Counted from the stretch's first letter, positions 43,563 to 53,038 are shown. The stretch is 64,000 bases of DNA from Salipiger abyssi (GCF_001975705.1 NZ_CP015093.1:992001-1056000), one strand, 5' to 3'. Translations and numbers: made by a program. The notes: generated by a model not told the origin, from the letters alone.

Positions 43563-44561
43563 ATGAAAAAGATTCTGTTTGCTACCACTGCGCTGGTTGC
43601 AACCGCAGGCGTCGCCTCGGCTGAAGTCGCCCTGACCGGTACCGCCGAAATGGGTATCTACAACCCGAACAGCGAAACCGCTGAAACCCAGTTCTTCACC
43701 GATTTCGACATCCGTTTCACCCTGTCGGGCGAAGCTGACAACGGTCTGACCTTCGGTGCCACCATCGACCTGGACGAAGCAGCCGACTACTCCGACGACG
43801 TTGGCGGCAACGACACCGGCGTTTTCGAACTGCCGAGCCGTCAGGGCGGTGAAGCGATCTTCATCTCCTACGGTGGCGCAACCCTGACCATGGGTGACAC
43901 CGACGGTGCATACGACGCTCGCATCCCGGAAATGGCTCTGGCAGGCGGCACCCTGAACGACGACGAAACCGTTCACCTCGGCTTCAACCACGGTGACGGC
44001 GACGCGTTCGGCCTGACCGGCCTCGACGGCTTCGGCGACGGCCAGATCGCTCGTTTCGACTACGCCTACAACAGCTTCACCTTCTCGCTGTCGGCTGAGC
44101 AGGTTGCTGACGGCGCAGACGTGTCCGGCATCGGCGACACCGTTTGGGGCCTCGGCGTGTCCTGGAGCGGCCAAGTCAGCGCCATCGACCTGACCGTCGG
44201 CCTCGGCTACCAGACCCTGGAAGATGTTGCTGACGTGACCGGCCTCGCCGTCACCGGCGGCTTCGCCAACGGCATCTCCGCCGGCCTGACCTACTCGGTC
44301 ACCGACATCGACGGCCTGTCCGACGACGTGACCCACGTTGGTCTCGGCTTCGGCTACGAAATGAACGCAATCGCAGTCGGCGTGAACTGGGGTCAGTTCG
44401 AGTACGACGGCGACAACCAGTCGGGCTGGGGCCTCGCGGCATCCTACGACCTCGGCGGTGGCCTGGAAGCCCGTCTCGGCTACGGCTACTCCGACATGGA
44501 AGGCGTTTGGGGCTCGGGCGACTACAACACCTGGTCGCTGGGTCTGAACATGAGCTTCTAA
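43563..44561 (+). CDS. Rhodobacterales-type porin
   Basis: A 332-residue outer-membrane porin. A signal peptide (MKKILFATTALVATAGVASA) is cleaved before EVALTGTAEMGIY. The mature chain is a series of beta-strands with many acidic residues and ends in aromatic SLGLNMSF, as barrels require. Codon use differs clearly from its neighbours: GAA, GGT, GCT, GCA and CGT are common where they are rare elsewhere, a sign of very high expression. GAGGGAAACA precedes the ATG. It is monocistronic, with two hairpins at the 3' end. Confidence 0.95.
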   Translation: MKKILFATTALVATAGVASAEVALTGTAEMGIYNPNSETAETQFFTDFDIRFTLSGEADNGLTFGATIDLDEAADYSDDVGGNDTGVFELPSRQGGEAIFISYGGATLTMGDTDGAYDARIPEMALAGGTLNDDETVHLGFNHGDGDAFGLTGLDGFGDGQIARFDYAYNSFTFSLSAEQVADGADVSGIGDTVWGLGVSWSGQVSAIDLTVGLGYQTLEDVADVTGLAVTGGFANGISAGLTYSVTDIDGLSDDVTHVGLGFGYEMNAIAVGVNWGQFEYDGDNQSGWGLAASYDLGGGLEARLGYGYSDMEGVWGSGDYNTWSLGLNMSF

Positions 44562-44576
44562 TCTCCCCGGAGATTA
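44559..44576. other. 8-2-8 inverted repeat at the porin stop codon
   Basis: TAATCTCC, CC, GGAGATTA forms a perfect 8-bp stem that includes the TAA stop codon. In the mRNA it could shield the 3' end, together with the terminator hairpin 10 bases later. Confidence 0.6.
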
Positions 44577-44585
44577 AGCTAAGGG

Positions 44586-44618
44586 AAGAGCGGGCATTCG
44601 CCCGCTCTTTTCTTTTTT
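44586..44618 (+). terminator. Rho-independent terminator of the porin gene
   Basis: AAGAGCGGGC (44586-44595), the loop ATTC and GCCCGCTCTT (44600-44609) form a perfect 10-bp stem followed by TTCTTTTTT. Confidence 0.95.
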
Positions 44619-44642
44619 GTCAACCGCTGAGGTGCCCGCCCA

Positions 44643-46115
44643 ATGCTGCCGCTTTCCGCCGCGATGAAAACCCGGCTCTTCCAGCAGGCGACCGGCCTCA
44701 TGGCCAAGGGCCAGTTCGCACAGGCCAAGGCCGCGCTGACGCAACTGGCGCAGGCCGATCCGGCCCGCCCGGAAATCCCCTTTCATCTGTCGAGAATCGC
44801 CTTCGAGGAAGGCGACCGCGACGCTTGTCTGGCACAGCTGCGCAAAGCCGTCGCCCTCGCGCCCGGCAATCCCAAGCTCACTCAGCACGCCGCCGAGCGG
44901 TTCCGCTATTTCGGCTGCGCCGAGGAGGCGCTCGCCGCCTATGATCGGCTGATTGCCGCGGGTGGCCAGGCGGTGAAGGCCCGCGCCGACAAGGCGCATT
45001 ACCTGCAACTGCTCGGTCGGTTCGACGAGGCGGAGAAGATCTTTCGCAAGCTGATCCGTCAGCATCCGAACGAAGCCCAGCTCTACCGCATCTTCCTCGC
45101 CACGAAAAAGCTCTCCGCCGGCGATCCGCTGCTTCAGGCGATGGAGCGGCTCTGGGCCCGCAAGGAGCTGAAGGACGAGCCGCGAATCCATCTCGGCTAC
45201 GCGCTCGGCAAGGCGCTGGAGGAGGCCGGACAGCCGCAGCGCGCCTTTGCCTGCTTCGCCCGCGCCAATGCCTTGCAGCGAAAGGCCGCGCCTTTCGAAA
45301 ACGCCGCGCAGGATCGCGAGTTCGCTGCCGTGCAGGCGGCGCAGGCCGGGCTTCTCCCCGACCCCGCCCTCAGCGAACCGCTCTCCCCCCGCCCGGTCTT
45401 TGTCACCGGCATGCCGCGCTCGGGCACGACGCTGGTCGAGCGCATCCTCGCCGCCCATAGCGACGTGTCGGCGGGCAACGAGCTGAGCCTCGCGCTGAAG
45501 CTCGCCTATGGCATGTTCGGCGCCGGCGAAGCCATGCGCCCGCTGGCCGACACTGCTCCGGAAAAGCTGCGCGCCTTCGCCGAACGCTACACTACGCTGG
45601 CGCGCCGCGACGTGCCCGGCGACAGCCCGGTGATCACCGACAAGTCGATTCTTTCCTACCTGATCGTCGGGTTGCTGCATCACACGCTGCCCGGCGCGCG
45701 CTTTATCGTCGTGCAGCGCGACCCGCGCGACATCGCCCTGTCGATCCACAAGAATTTCTTTGCCACCGGCAGCCATCGCTACGCCAACGACCTCGCGGAT
45801 ATCGCCCATGCGATCAAACGCTTCCGCCGGCATGTCGCGCACTGGAAGGCCACGCTGCCCGGTGTCATCCACGAGATCCGCTATGAGGCGCTGGTGGCGG
45901 ACCCCGAACCGCATTCGCGCGCGCTGATCGCGGCGGCGGGGCTTGACTGGCAGGACGCCTGCCTCGATTTCCACAAGAACAGCGACGCCGTGAAGACGCT
46001 CAGCGTCAGCCAGGTGCGCCAGCCGATCTATACCGGCTCGGCGCAGGCCTGGAAGAAATACGAGCGCGAGCTGCAACCGTTCATAGAAGCCTGGGGAGAC
46101 GAGCCATGGGACTGA
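44643..46115 (+). CDS. TPR-repeat sulfotransferase
   Basis: A 490-residue protein. Residues ~1-230 are TPR-like helical repeats ([58 protein letters not shown]). Residues ~245-490 form a P-loop sulfotransferase: the PAPS-binding [20 protein letters not shown], and [20 protein letters not shown] for the 3'-phosphate loop. Such proteins sulfate surface glycans or lipids using PAPS. It opens a compact gene run: its last 10 bases overlap yggS. No sulfation substrate gene is adjacent. Confidence 0.92.
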   Translation: MLPLSAAMKTRLFQQATGLMAKGQFAQAKAALTQLAQADPARPEIPFHLSRIAFEEGDRDACLAQLRKAVALAPGNPKLTQHAAERFRYFGCAEEALAAYDRLIAAGGQAVKARADKAHYLQLLGRFDEAEKIFRKLIRQHPNEAQLYRIFLATKKLSAGDPLLQAMERLWARKELKDEPRIHLGYALGKALEEAGQPQRAFACFARANALQRKAAPFENAAQDREFAAVQAAQAGLLPDPALSEPLSPRPVFVTGMPRSGTTLVERILAAHSDVSAGNELSLALKLAYGMFGAGEAMRPLADTAPEKLRAFAERYTTLARRDVPGDSPVITDKSILSYLIVGLLHHTLPGARFIVVQRDPRDIALSIHKNFFATGSHRYANDLADIAHAIKRFRRHVAHWKATLPGVIHEIRYEALVADPEPHSRALIAAAGLDWQDACLDFHKNSDAVKTLSVSQVRQPIYTGSAQAWKKYERELQPFIEAWGDEPWD

Positions 46116-46759
46116 CCGATATCCGCGACCGTGTCGCCAAAGCCGAAGCCCGGGCCGGGCGCGACCCCGGCTCGGTGCAGCTGATCGCGGTCAGCAAGGT
46201 GCAGCCGCTGGAGCGGGTCGAGGCGGTGCTGGAGCAGGGGCACAAGCTTTTCGGCGAGAACAAGGTGCAGGAGGCGCGCGGCAAATGGCCCGAGTTCATG
46301 GAGCGCTACGAGGGCGTCTCCGTGCATCTCATCGGGCCGTTGCAGACCAACAAGGCGCGGCAGGCGATGGAGCTGTTCTCCGCCATCCACTCGGTGGACC
46401 GGCCGAAGCTCGCCAACACGCTGGCACGGCTGGCGCAGGAGACGGGCGCCTGCCCCGATCTCTTCATTCAGGTGAACACCGGCGAGGAAGAGCAGAAGGC
46501 CGGCATCCTGCCCGACGACGCGGATGCCTTCATCGCCGAATGCCGTGGGCTCGATCTGCCGATCAAGGGGCTGATGTGCATCCCGCCGGTCGAGGAGACG
46601 CCGTCGCTGCATTTCGCGCTGCTGGGCAAGATCGCCGAACGCAACGGGCTGGAAGAGCTCTCCATGGGCATGAGCTCCGATTTCGAGGAGGCCATCGCGC
46701 TCGGCGCCACCCATGTGCGCGTCGGCTCGGCGATCTTCGGCGAGCGCGATTACGGCTGA
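46106..46759 (+). CDS. YggS family pyridoxal phosphate homeostasis protein
   Basis: A 217-residue PLP-binding protein of the YggS/PROSC (PLPBP) family, which buffers vitamin B6. It binds PLP through Lys31 in [11 protein letters not shown]. Other signatures are [44 protein letters not shown] and [20 protein letters not shown] followed by [14 protein letters not shown]. It overlaps the upstream sulfotransferase gene by 10 bases. Confidence 0.96.
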   Translation: MGLTDIRDRVAKAEARAGRDPGSVQLIAVSKVQPLERVEAVLEQGHKLFGENKVQEARGKWPEFMERYEGVSVHLIGPLQTNKARQAMELFSAIHSVDRPKLANTLARLAQETGACPDLFIQVNTGEEEQKAGILPDDADAFIAECRGLDLPIKGLMCIPPVEETPSLHFALLGKIAERNGLEELSMGMSSDFEEAIALGATHVRVGSAIFGERDYG

Positions 46760-46769
46760 CACACGGCCC

Positions 46770-46790
46770 CGGGCAGGCGCGCCCTGCCCG
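46770..46790 (+). other. Stem-loop after yggS
   Basis: CGGGCAGG, a 5-base loop and CCTGCCCG form a perfect 8-bp GC stem 11 bases after the yggS stop. It has no T-run, so termination is uncertain. Confidence 0.5.
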
Positions 46791-46885
46791 CTCCGTAGCA
46801 CTGAAATCACCACCCGACCGGCCTTTTCCGGTCCCCGCCCCGAGCCGCCTTGCGCATGCTGGCCGCTGGGGCTAGGCCTGCGGTC

Positions 46886-47818
46886 ATGCGGATCATCCGA
46901 GATTACCAATATGTCGAGCCCCAGGACCGGGGGGCCAGTGTCGCCATCGGAAATTTCGACGGCGTGCATCTCGGCCATCAGGCCGTGATAGACCTCGCCC
47001 GCGCGGCAGGCGGCGGCGCGCCCTTCGGCGTGCTCACCTTCGAGCCGCATCCGCGCGAGTATTTCGCTCCCGACACCCCGCCCTTCCGGCTGATGTCCTC
47101 CAAGGCGCGGGCCTCGCGTCTGGAAAAGCTGGGGGTGGAGCGGCTCTATGAGCTCAATTTCAACAGCGCCCTGGCCGAGCTCACGCCGGAGCAATTCTGC
47201 CGCCGGGTGATCGCCGACGGGCTCGGGCTCAACCATGTGGTGGTGGGCGCCGATTTCTGCTTCGGCAAGAACCGCAAGGGCACCGTCAGCGATCTCCAGC
47301 GCTTTGGCGACGAGCTGGGATTCGGCGTCACAATCGCGGAGATTCTGGAATATTCCGGCGGGCAGGTCAGCTCCACCGCGATCCGGCAGGCGCTGAGCGA
47401 CGGCAAACCGCGCGAGGCGGCGGCGCAGCTCGGTCACTGGCACCGCATCGAGGGCCCGGTGATCGGCGGCGAACAGCGCGGTCGCGAGCTGGGCTATCCC
47501 ACTGCCAACATGTCCATCGAAGGGCTGCACCCGCCCAAGCTCGGCGTCTATGCGGTGCTGGTGCAGGTCCTGGATGGCGAGCACAAGGGCAGCTATCACG
47601 GCGCTGCCTCCATCGGCGTGCGCCCGATGTTCGGTGAGAACAAGCCCAATCTCGAAACCTTCATCTTCGACTTCCAGGGCGACCTCTACGGCGCGACCCT
47701 GTCGGTGGCGCTGGTCGAGTATCTTCGCCCCGAGGTGAAATTCGACGGGCTCGACGCGCTCATCCAGCAGATGGATGCCGATTGCGCCAGGGCGCGCGAG
47801 ATCCTCTCGGCGCCATGA
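46886..47818 (+). CDS. ribF: Bifunctional riboflavin kinase / FAD synthetase
   Basis: A 310-residue enzyme that phosphorylates riboflavin to FMN and adenylates it to FAD. The FAD-synthetase half has SVAIGNFDGVHLGHQAVIDL and the ISSTxIR-like VSSTAIRQALSDG; the kinase half has GRELGYPTANMSIEGLHPPK and KPNLETFIFDFQGDLYGATL. The ATG at 46886 begins close to the usual RIIR start; a start 12 codons upstream adds a non-conserved tail. Its stop overlaps the next gene in ATGA. Confidence 0.95.
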   Translation: MRIIRDYQYVEPQDRGASVAIGNFDGVHLGHQAVIDLARAAGGGAPFGVLTFEPHPREYFAPDTPPFRLMSSKARASRLEKLGVERLYELNFNSALAELTPEQFCRRVIADGLGLNHVVVGADFCFGKNRKGTVSDLQRFGDELGFGVTIAEILEYSGGQVSSTAIRQALSDGKPREAAAQLGHWHRIEGPVIGGEQRGRELGYPTANMSIEGLHPPKLGVYAVLVQVLDGEHKGSYHGAASIGVRPMFGENKPNLETFIFDFQGDLYGATLSVALVEYLRPEVKFDGLDALIQQMDADCARAREILSAP

Positions 47819-48285
47819 GCGATCCGATCGACCGCAGCGGGCTGGCGCCCCGGTTCTGGGAGAAGAAACCGCTCTCGAAACTTTCCAAAGCCGAATGGGA
47901 GGCGCTTTGCGACGGCTGCGGCAAATGCTGCCTCAACAAGCTCGAAGACGAGGAGACCGGCGAGGTCGCGCTGACCCGCGTCGCCTGCCGCCTCTTCGAC
48001 GACAGCACCTGCCGCTGCGCGCAATACCCGATCCGCCACCAGTTCGTGCCGGAATGCATCGTGCTGAAACCCACCAATATCGACGAGCACGCTTACTGGA
48101 TGCCGCAGACCTGCGCGTACCGGCTGCTCTGGGAGGGCAAGCCGCTCTTCGACTGGCACCCGCTGATCTCGGGCGACCCGGAAACGGTGCATGAGGCCGG
48201 CGTCTCCATACGGGACCGCACCGTTCCGGAATTCGAGATCGACGAGGACGATTGGGAAGACCACATCATCGAGGAGCCGATCTGA
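47815..48285 (+). CDS. YcgN family (UPF0260) cysteine-cluster protein
   Basis: A 156-residue protein of the YcgN/UPF0260 family with a conserved cysteine cluster: LCDGCGKCCLNKLED, then RLFDDSTCRCAQYPIRHQF and VPECIVLK, probably a metal or Fe-S site. It is coupled to ribF (ATGA) and its stop overlaps the next start by one base (TGATG). Function is unknown. Confidence 0.94.
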   Translation: MSDPIDRSGLAPRFWEKKPLSKLSKAEWEALCDGCGKCCLNKLEDEETGEVALTRVACRLFDDSTCRCAQYPIRHQFVPECIVLKPTNIDEHAYWMPQTCAYRLLWEGKPLFDWHPLISGDPETVHEAGVSIRDRTVPEFEIDEDDWEDHIIEEPI

Positions 48286-49364
48286 TGTTCTTTGCCTCCG
48301 ACAATTCCGGCCCCGTGGCGCCGCAGGTTCTCGACGCGCTGGCCCGCGCCAATGAGGGCCACGCCATGGGCTATGGCGACGATCCGCTGTCGCAACAGGT
48401 GGCCGAGGATCTGCGGGCATTGTTCGAGGCGCCGGAGGCGGCGGTCTATCTGGTGCCCACCGGCACGGCGGCCAATGCGCTGTCGCTCGCCTGTCTCTGC
48501 CCGCCCTATGCCACGGTGTTCTGCTCGCCCGCCGCGCATATCCACGAGGATGAGTGCAACGCGCCGGAATTCTACACCGGCGGCGCCAAGCTGACCCTGG
48601 TGGGCGACAGCGACCGGATGACCCCCGAGGCCCTGCGTGCCTCCATCGCCGGCGAGGAGACACGCGGCGTGCACGGGCCGCTGCGCGGGCCGGTCTCGAT
48701 CACCCAGCTTACCGAGCGCGGCAATGTCTACTCCATGGAGGAGCTGCGCGCGCTGACCGGCGTGGCGAAGGAATTCGGCCTGCCGGTGCATCTCGACGGC
48801 GCGCGTTTTGCCAATGCCGCCGTCAAGCTTGGCGTCACCCCCGCCGAGATGAGCTGGAAGGCCGGGGTCGATATCTGCGTCTTCGGTGGCACCAAGAACG
48901 GGCTGATGGGCGTCGAGGCGGTGCTGATTTTCGATCCGGCAGCGCGCTCAAGCAGCGGAGCGGTCGCGCAAAACAGACTGGCTGCGGAATTCGAGCTGCG
49001 CCGCAAGCGCGGGGCGCTGCTGTTCTCCAAGCATCGCTATCTCGCGGCACAGATGGCGGCCTATCTCGAAGGCGATCTCTGGCGCGATCTCGCGGGCCGC
49101 GCCAATGCGCGCTGCGATCAGCTCGTGCAGGGGCTGAAGGGGCTGGATGTGACCCTGCGCACCGAGCAGCACGCCAATCTGCTGTTCTTCGACCTGCCCC
49201 GCCGCGTACACCGCGAGCTGCACGCCGCCGGCGCCGTCTACAGCATGTGGGACAGTCTCGACGGCCCCGACGACAGCATCGCCACCGCAAGGCTGGTCTG
49301 CGACTGGTCGCTGCCGCCCGAGGCGGTCTCGGAATTCACCGATCTGCTCGCCCGGTCGCTCTGA
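48285..49364 (+). CDS. Low-specificity L-threonine aldolase
   Basis: A 359-residue PLP enzyme that cleaves threonine or allo-threonine to glycine and acetaldehyde. It shows MFFASDNSGPVAPQVLDALA, VYLVPTGTAANALSLACLCP, LPVHLDGARFANAAVKLGVT (the PLP-pyridine aspartate) and VCVFGGTKNG-like ICVFGGTKNGLMG with the PLP lysine. The DNSGPVAP start is typical of the bacterial type that prefers beta-hydroxy amino acids broadly. It is the last gene of the forward run. Confidence 0.94.
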   Translation: MFFASDNSGPVAPQVLDALARANEGHAMGYGDDPLSQQVAEDLRALFEAPEAAVYLVPTGTAANALSLACLCPPYATVFCSPAAHIHEDECNAPEFYTGGAKLTLVGDSDRMTPEALRASIAGEETRGVHGPLRGPVSITQLTERGNVYSMEELRALTGVAKEFGLPVHLDGARFANAAVKLGVTPAEMSWKAGVDICVFGGTKNGLMGVEAVLIFDPAARSSSGAVAQNRLAAEFELRRKRGALLFSKHRYLAAQMAAYLEGDLWRDLAGRANARCDQLVQGLKGLDVTLRTEQHANLLFFDLPRRVHRELHAAGAVYSMWDSLDGPDDSIATARLVCDWSLPPEAVSEFTDLLARSL

Positions 49365-49366
49365 TA

Positions 49367-49981
49367 TCAGCGCGGCAGCCGTGCCAGCGCCAGCCCCGCG
49401 CCCGCCAGCAGATAGAGCCCGCCGGTCAGCCGGTGCCGTAACCGTCCCGCATGGCGCAGCCAGCCGCGCGCCCGCCGCGCGGCCAGCGCCCAGAGAAGAT
49501 CGCCCGCGAAAAGCACCGTAAGATAAAGCACAGCCACCCCGGCCAGTGCGCCGGCACCGCCGCCCGGCGCCACGAATTGCGGCAGGAAGGCCGCGTTGAA
49601 GATCAGCGTCTTGGGATTGACCGCCGCCACCAGCAGCCCCTGCACCAGCAGAGCAACAACGCTCCGGCGGGGCGGTATCTCCGTCTCCAGCGCCTGCGCC
49701 CCGCGCCGCCAGGTACGGACCCCGAGCCAGATCAGATAGGCCACCCCGGCCCAGCGCAGCAGCTGAAAGCCCCAGGCGGCCAGTTCCAGCAGCGCCGCGA
49801 GCCCTGCCACCACCAGCGCGACCTGCGCGGCCACGCCCAGCGTCGTCCCCGCCACGGTCGCCACGCCGAGGCGCAGCCCGTGCGCCAGCGTGTTGCCGAC
49901 GATCAGCGCCACGTTCGGCCCGGGAATCGCCACCAGCAGCGCGGTGGACGTCACGAGAGAGAGGGCCGCCACGATCTCCAC
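49367..49981 (-). CDS. LysE family amino-acid exporter
   Basis: A 204-residue membrane transporter with six hydrophobic segments. Family hallmarks are LLVAIPGPNVALIVGNTLAH near the N-terminus, GVAYLIWLGVRTWRRGAQAL, and LLVAAVNPKTLIFNAAFLPQ in the middle. It probably exports an amino acid such as lysine, threonine or homoserine lactone; the substrate is open. It is convergent with the threonine aldolase gene, 2 bp apart. Confidence 0.94.
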   Translation of the reverse strand: MEIVAALSLVTSTALLVAIPGPNVALIVGNTLAHGLRLGVATVAGTTLGVAAQVALVVAGLAALLELAAWGFQLLRWAGVAYLIWLGVRTWRRGAQALETEIPPRRSVVALLVQGLLVAAVNPKTLIFNAAFLPQFVAPGGGAGALAGVAVLYLTVLFAGDLLWALAARRARGWLRHAGRLRHRLTGGLYLLAGAGLALARLPR

Positions 49982-50006
49982 CGGCGCGCCCTCCCCTGCG
50001 GTTCTG

Positions 50007-50333
50007 TCAGTTCAGCTGGAAATGCAGCTCGTAGCTGCCATCGTTGAAGGCCCCGAACAGATCGGGGATATCCGGGTGATCCACCGGCTCGCCGGAATAA
50101 TCGGCAACGAGGTTCTGCTCGGACACATAGGCCACGTAAAAGCTCTGCTCGTTTTCGGCGAGCAGGTGATAAAAGGGCTGGTCCTTGATCGGGCGCGACT
50201 CCTCGGGAATCGCCTCATACCATTCCTCGGTATTGCTGAATTCCGGATCGACATCGAACACCACACCGCGAAACGGGTGCTTCTTGTGGCGGACAACCTG
50301 GCCCAGATGATATTTCGCGCGCTGTGTGTGCAT
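50007..50333 (-). CDS. hspQ: Heat shock protein HspQ / hemimethylated DNA-binding family
   Basis: A 108-residue protein of the HspQ/YccV family; in E. coli HspQ is a specificity factor of Lon. Conserved segments are AKYHLGQVVRHKKHPFRGVV, FDVDPEFSNTEEWYEAIP and DQPFYHLLAENEQSFYVAYV followed by SEQNLVADYSGEPVDHPDI. The ATG at 50333 has GAGGTCGAT just upstream; a longer frame adds a non-conserved 16 residues. Confidence 0.93.
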   Translation of the reverse strand: MHTQRAKYHLGQVVRHKKHPFRGVVFDVDPEFSNTEEWYEAIPEESRPIKDQPFYHLLAENEQSFYVAYVSEQNLVADYSGEPVDHPDIPDLFGAFNDGSYELHFQLN

Positions 50334-50585
50334 ATCGACCTCTAGGGACAAGTCATGGCATTTTCGCGGCAGAAAGTCCAACTTTGGGACATATTTTAGA
50401 GGAAACAGACTGTGAACTCTCGTCCAACAGTTGCGCCGTCAACTGGCTTCCACCGCATCTTGGCCCATTAGCATAAAGACGCTGACGGCAGGTTCCAGCG
50501 GAAATGTGATTCCCTCTCCATCTACATTCGGGTATTCTGGAACGTAGGCAAGAAACTTAGAAAAACAATGAAAAGCGAGAGGCAG

Positions 50586-51179
50586 ATGAGCAGATGGCTT
50601 CGCGCGTTGGTGATTGTGTTACTGGCTGCGTCCTGCGGGGGCGGCGGCGGAAGCGGGCGCTCGCCCAGCAATCTCGATGACGCCTGTTCGATCCTGAACC
50701 AGCGCCCACAGTACTTCCGCGCCTTCCGGGCGGCGGAACGCAGATGGGGCGTGCCGGTGCATGTGCAGATGGCGACGATCTATCAGGAAAGCAAATTCAA
50801 ATCCGACGCCCGCACACCGTTCCGCTACGCGCTCGGCGTGATTCCCTATGGCCGGCAGAGCTCGGCTTTCGGCTACAGTCAGGCGCTGGACGGCACCTGG
50901 GACGAATACCTGGTTGCCACCGGCAAACGCCGGGCGCAGCGCGACGATATCCGCGATGCCACCGATTTCATGGGCTGGTACATGGCCGGCAGCCGCGACC
51001 GGCTTGGCATCAGCCTGCGCGACGCGCGCAACCAGTATCTGGCGTATCACGAGGGCCGCACCGGGTTTTCGCGCGGCAGCTACAACTCCAAGGCCTGGCT
51101 GCTGCGCGTCGCCGACGAGGTCGGCAACCGCGCCATCATCTACGAGGTGCAGCTGGCCAATTGCCGCGCGGCACGCTGA
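50586..51179 (+). CDS. Lytic transglycosylase-type (SLT domain) lipoprotein
   Basis: A 197-residue lipoprotein. The signal MSRWLRALVIVLLAAS ends at the lipobox LAASC, followed by a Gly-rich linker. The catalytic domain has the SLT-type core VHVQMATIYQESKFKSDART, with the catalytic Glu in YQES, and SSAFGYSQALDGTWDEYLVA. It probably cleaves peptidoglycan strands at the outer membrane. The ATG at 50586 has GAGAGG close by; the ATG 6 codons upstream lacks one. Confidence 0.88.
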   Translation: MSRWLRALVIVLLAASCGGGGGSGRSPSNLDDACSILNQRPQYFRAFRAAERRWGVPVHVQMATIYQESKFKSDARTPFRYALGVIPYGRQSSAFGYSQALDGTWDEYLVATGKRRAQRDDIRDATDFMGWYMAGSRDRLGISLRDARNQYLAYHEGRTGFSRGSYNSKAWLLRVADEVGNRAIIYEVQLANCRAAR

Positions 51180-51199
51180 GCGCCGCGCAAAGTGCTCAA

Positions 51200-51221
51200 G
51201 GGTGGGGTCAGTTCCCCACCC
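51200..51221. other. 8-6-8 inverted repeat at the lolA stop
   Basis: GGGTGGGG, a 6-base loop and CCCCACCC form a perfect stem spanning the lolA stop codon. It sits between convergent genes, has no T-run, and its core resembles the REP arm at 17.3 kb. Confidence 0.6.
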
Positions 51222-51792
51222 GCTTCACATCAAAGACACTGTTCGACAGGCTGGTCTGCTCCAGCCCGCCCAGCACCACGGTGGTCTTGCTGCCGCTGCC
51301 GTCGTCGATCACCCATTGCCGCAGCTCCACCGGGTTGCCGGTGAACTTGAGCTGGATCGAGCCGTATTCCGGGCGTTTCGGATCCTGCGCGGTGACCGTG
51401 GTGGCGGTGCCGTCATAGCTGTGCCCGGTCACCATGCCCGCCTGCCCCAGATTGACATTGCGCGCCAGGATGATCGACAGCGGCGTCTGGTTCAGCGGAT
51501 AGGTCTCGGGCTGGCCGCTCACCTTCTTGTCGAAGATATAGACCGCCCCCGACCAGGCCAGCACCAGCGCCTGCTCGGGCGGGTTGTATTCGAACCGCGC
51601 CTTGCCGGGCCGCTTGAGGAAAATCGTCCCCGTCGAGATCGAGCCATCCGCATTGATCTGCGTGAACGGGCTCTTGGCCGACTGGATCGTGTTGAGATAG
51701 TTCGAGATCTCGCCCAGCGAGAGCTTTTGCGCCGCCGCCGGCAGCGCGGTCAGCATCACGGCCGCCAGCGTGGCGGAGATGAGTCGGAGCAT
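51208..51792 (-). CDS. lolA: Outer-membrane lipoprotein carrier LolA
   Basis: A 194-residue periplasmic chaperone that ferries lipoproteins from LolCDE to the outer membrane. The signal peptide ends near PAAA|QKLSL. Typical strands are SKSPFTQINADGSISTGTIF-like AKSPFTQINADGSISTGTIF, LKRPGKARFEYNPPEQALVL and YPLNQTPLSIILARNVNLGQ. It is the last gene of the ftsK strand run, separated from ftsK by a hydrolase gene. Confidence 0.94.
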   Translation of the reverse strand: MLRLISATLAAVMLTALPAAAQKLSLGEISNYLNTIQSAKSPFTQINADGSISTGTIFLKRPGKARFEYNPPEQALVLAWSGAVYIFDKKVSGQPETYPLNQTPLSIILARNVNLGQAGMVTGHSYDGTATTVTAQDPKRPEYGSIQLKFTGNPVELRQWVIDDGSGSKTTVVLGGLEQTSLSNSVFDVKRVGN

Positions 51793-51921
51793 GTGTGGTC
51801 CTTCCTGCTCGATAGAGTGCCCAGGCTGCCAGAGCGCGCGCGGTTATGCGATAGCAAGGCGACCCGGCAAAGATAGGCGCGCAGGGGCAACGTTCCAACC
51901 GGGCGGCGCGTTCCCGCCATG

Positions 51922-52923
51922 TCACTCCGCAGGCAGGGCCGCCGCGAAGAACGCGGCCATCTCCGCCGCCAGCTCCGCCTGAAACGCCACGCGGTCGAGC
52001 TCCGGCGCATCGACGCAGGCCATCTCCCAGATCTCGGGCGCCTGCGCCTCGAAGCGCGGGTCGCAGGGCGCGAGGAAGAAGAAATGCCCGGCCCCGGCGA
52101 CCTCGTGCAGCTCTGCATCCGGCAGGGCGTCGGCAAGCGGTGCCGCGTTGCTCGCGGTCGGCACCCGTTCATCGGCGCTGCCCGACCAGATCTGCACCGG
52201 CAGCTCCAGTGCCGCCAGCGTCTCGGGATCGAAGGCAAAGGCCAGCCCCGGCGCCGCCAGCACCAGCGCGCCGATCCGCCCGTCCGCCGCCGCCGGGCGC
52301 AGCTGCGCCTCCAGATCGTCGGGCAGCCCGTCGAAGAGGCCGAGCTTACAGACGAATTCCTCCGGCTCCGCGCCGCAGAATGCGCGCCCCCGCGCGATGT
52401 CCGGCACCGCACCGCCGGCGACCAGCGCGGTATAGCCGCCCGCCGAAAAGCCGAACATGCCGATGCGGTTGGTATCCACCTGGCCGGCGCCGCGCCACTC
52501 ACCGGTGACGAAATCCAGGGTCGCCACGATATCCTGCGGGCGCGAAACCATCCATTTCGCCGCCACCGGCTCTCCGATCCGCATCGAATCCTGTGAATGG
52601 GTCGGCGCCGCGACGACAAATCCCGCCTCGGCAAGCGCATAGGCAATCGGGGCATGACCGCCCATCCAGCCGCTGTTGCCATGCGAGATCACCACCAGCG
52701 GCAGCGCCTCGCCCGCGGGCATCGCCCCCCGCGCCAGCGCCTGGCCAAACGGCGTGTTGGGCACCTCGGGCATTGCCGCCTCGCTGGGATACCACAACCC
52801 GATCGACAGCCCGTTCTCGATCAGCGCGCGCTGGAACCCCACCCCGGCCAGCGCCGGGCCCGCAAGCATCAGCCCCAGCACCGCGCCGGCCAGCCCCTCA
52901 CTGGCTTTCGAAAAAACAGACAT
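51922..52923 (-). CDS. Secreted alpha/beta hydrolase (dienelactone-hydrolase/lipase-like)
   Basis: A 333-residue exported alpha/beta hydrolase. The signal peptide (MSVFSKASEGLAGAVLGLML) is cleaved near GPALA|GVGF. The oxyanion region is PLVVISHGNSGWMGGHAPIA, the nucleophile elbow is RIGMFGFSAGGYTALVAGGA (GFSAGG), and later DERVP and GHFFFLAPCDP supply the acid and histidine. Two Cys pairs may form disulfides. The substrate is unknown. The ATG at 52923 follows GGGAGCGGGG. It stands between ftsK and lolA. Confidence 0.9.
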   Translation of the reverse strand: MSVFSKASEGLAGAVLGLMLAGPALAGVGFQRALIENGLSIGLWYPSEAAMPEVPNTPFGQALARGAMPAGEALPLVVISHGNSGWMGGHAPIAYALAEAGFVVAAPTHSQDSMRIGEPVAAKWMVSRPQDIVATLDFVTGEWRGAGQVDTNRIGMFGFSAGGYTALVAGGAVPDIARGRAFCGAEPEEFVCKLGLFDGLPDDLEAQLRPAAADGRIGALVLAAPGLAFAFDPETLAALELPVQIWSGSADERVPTASNAAPLADALPDAELHEVAGAGHFFFLAPCDPRFEAQAPEIWEMACVDAPELDRVAFQAELAAEMAAFFAAALPAE

Positions 52924-53038
52924 GCCCCGCTCCCGATCCAGAAAGTCCTGCGCGACCATCGCAGATCCGACCCGGTCCGCAAGGCGCCAAAACAGAGATC
53001 CTGCGCCACCCCGCCCTTTCATCTTTCTAAAAATACTC

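Noticed and set aside
46028..47599. 523-codon minus-strand open frame opposite yggS and ribF
   Set aside because: Both plus-strand genes have full catalytic motifs; the antisense frame has none.
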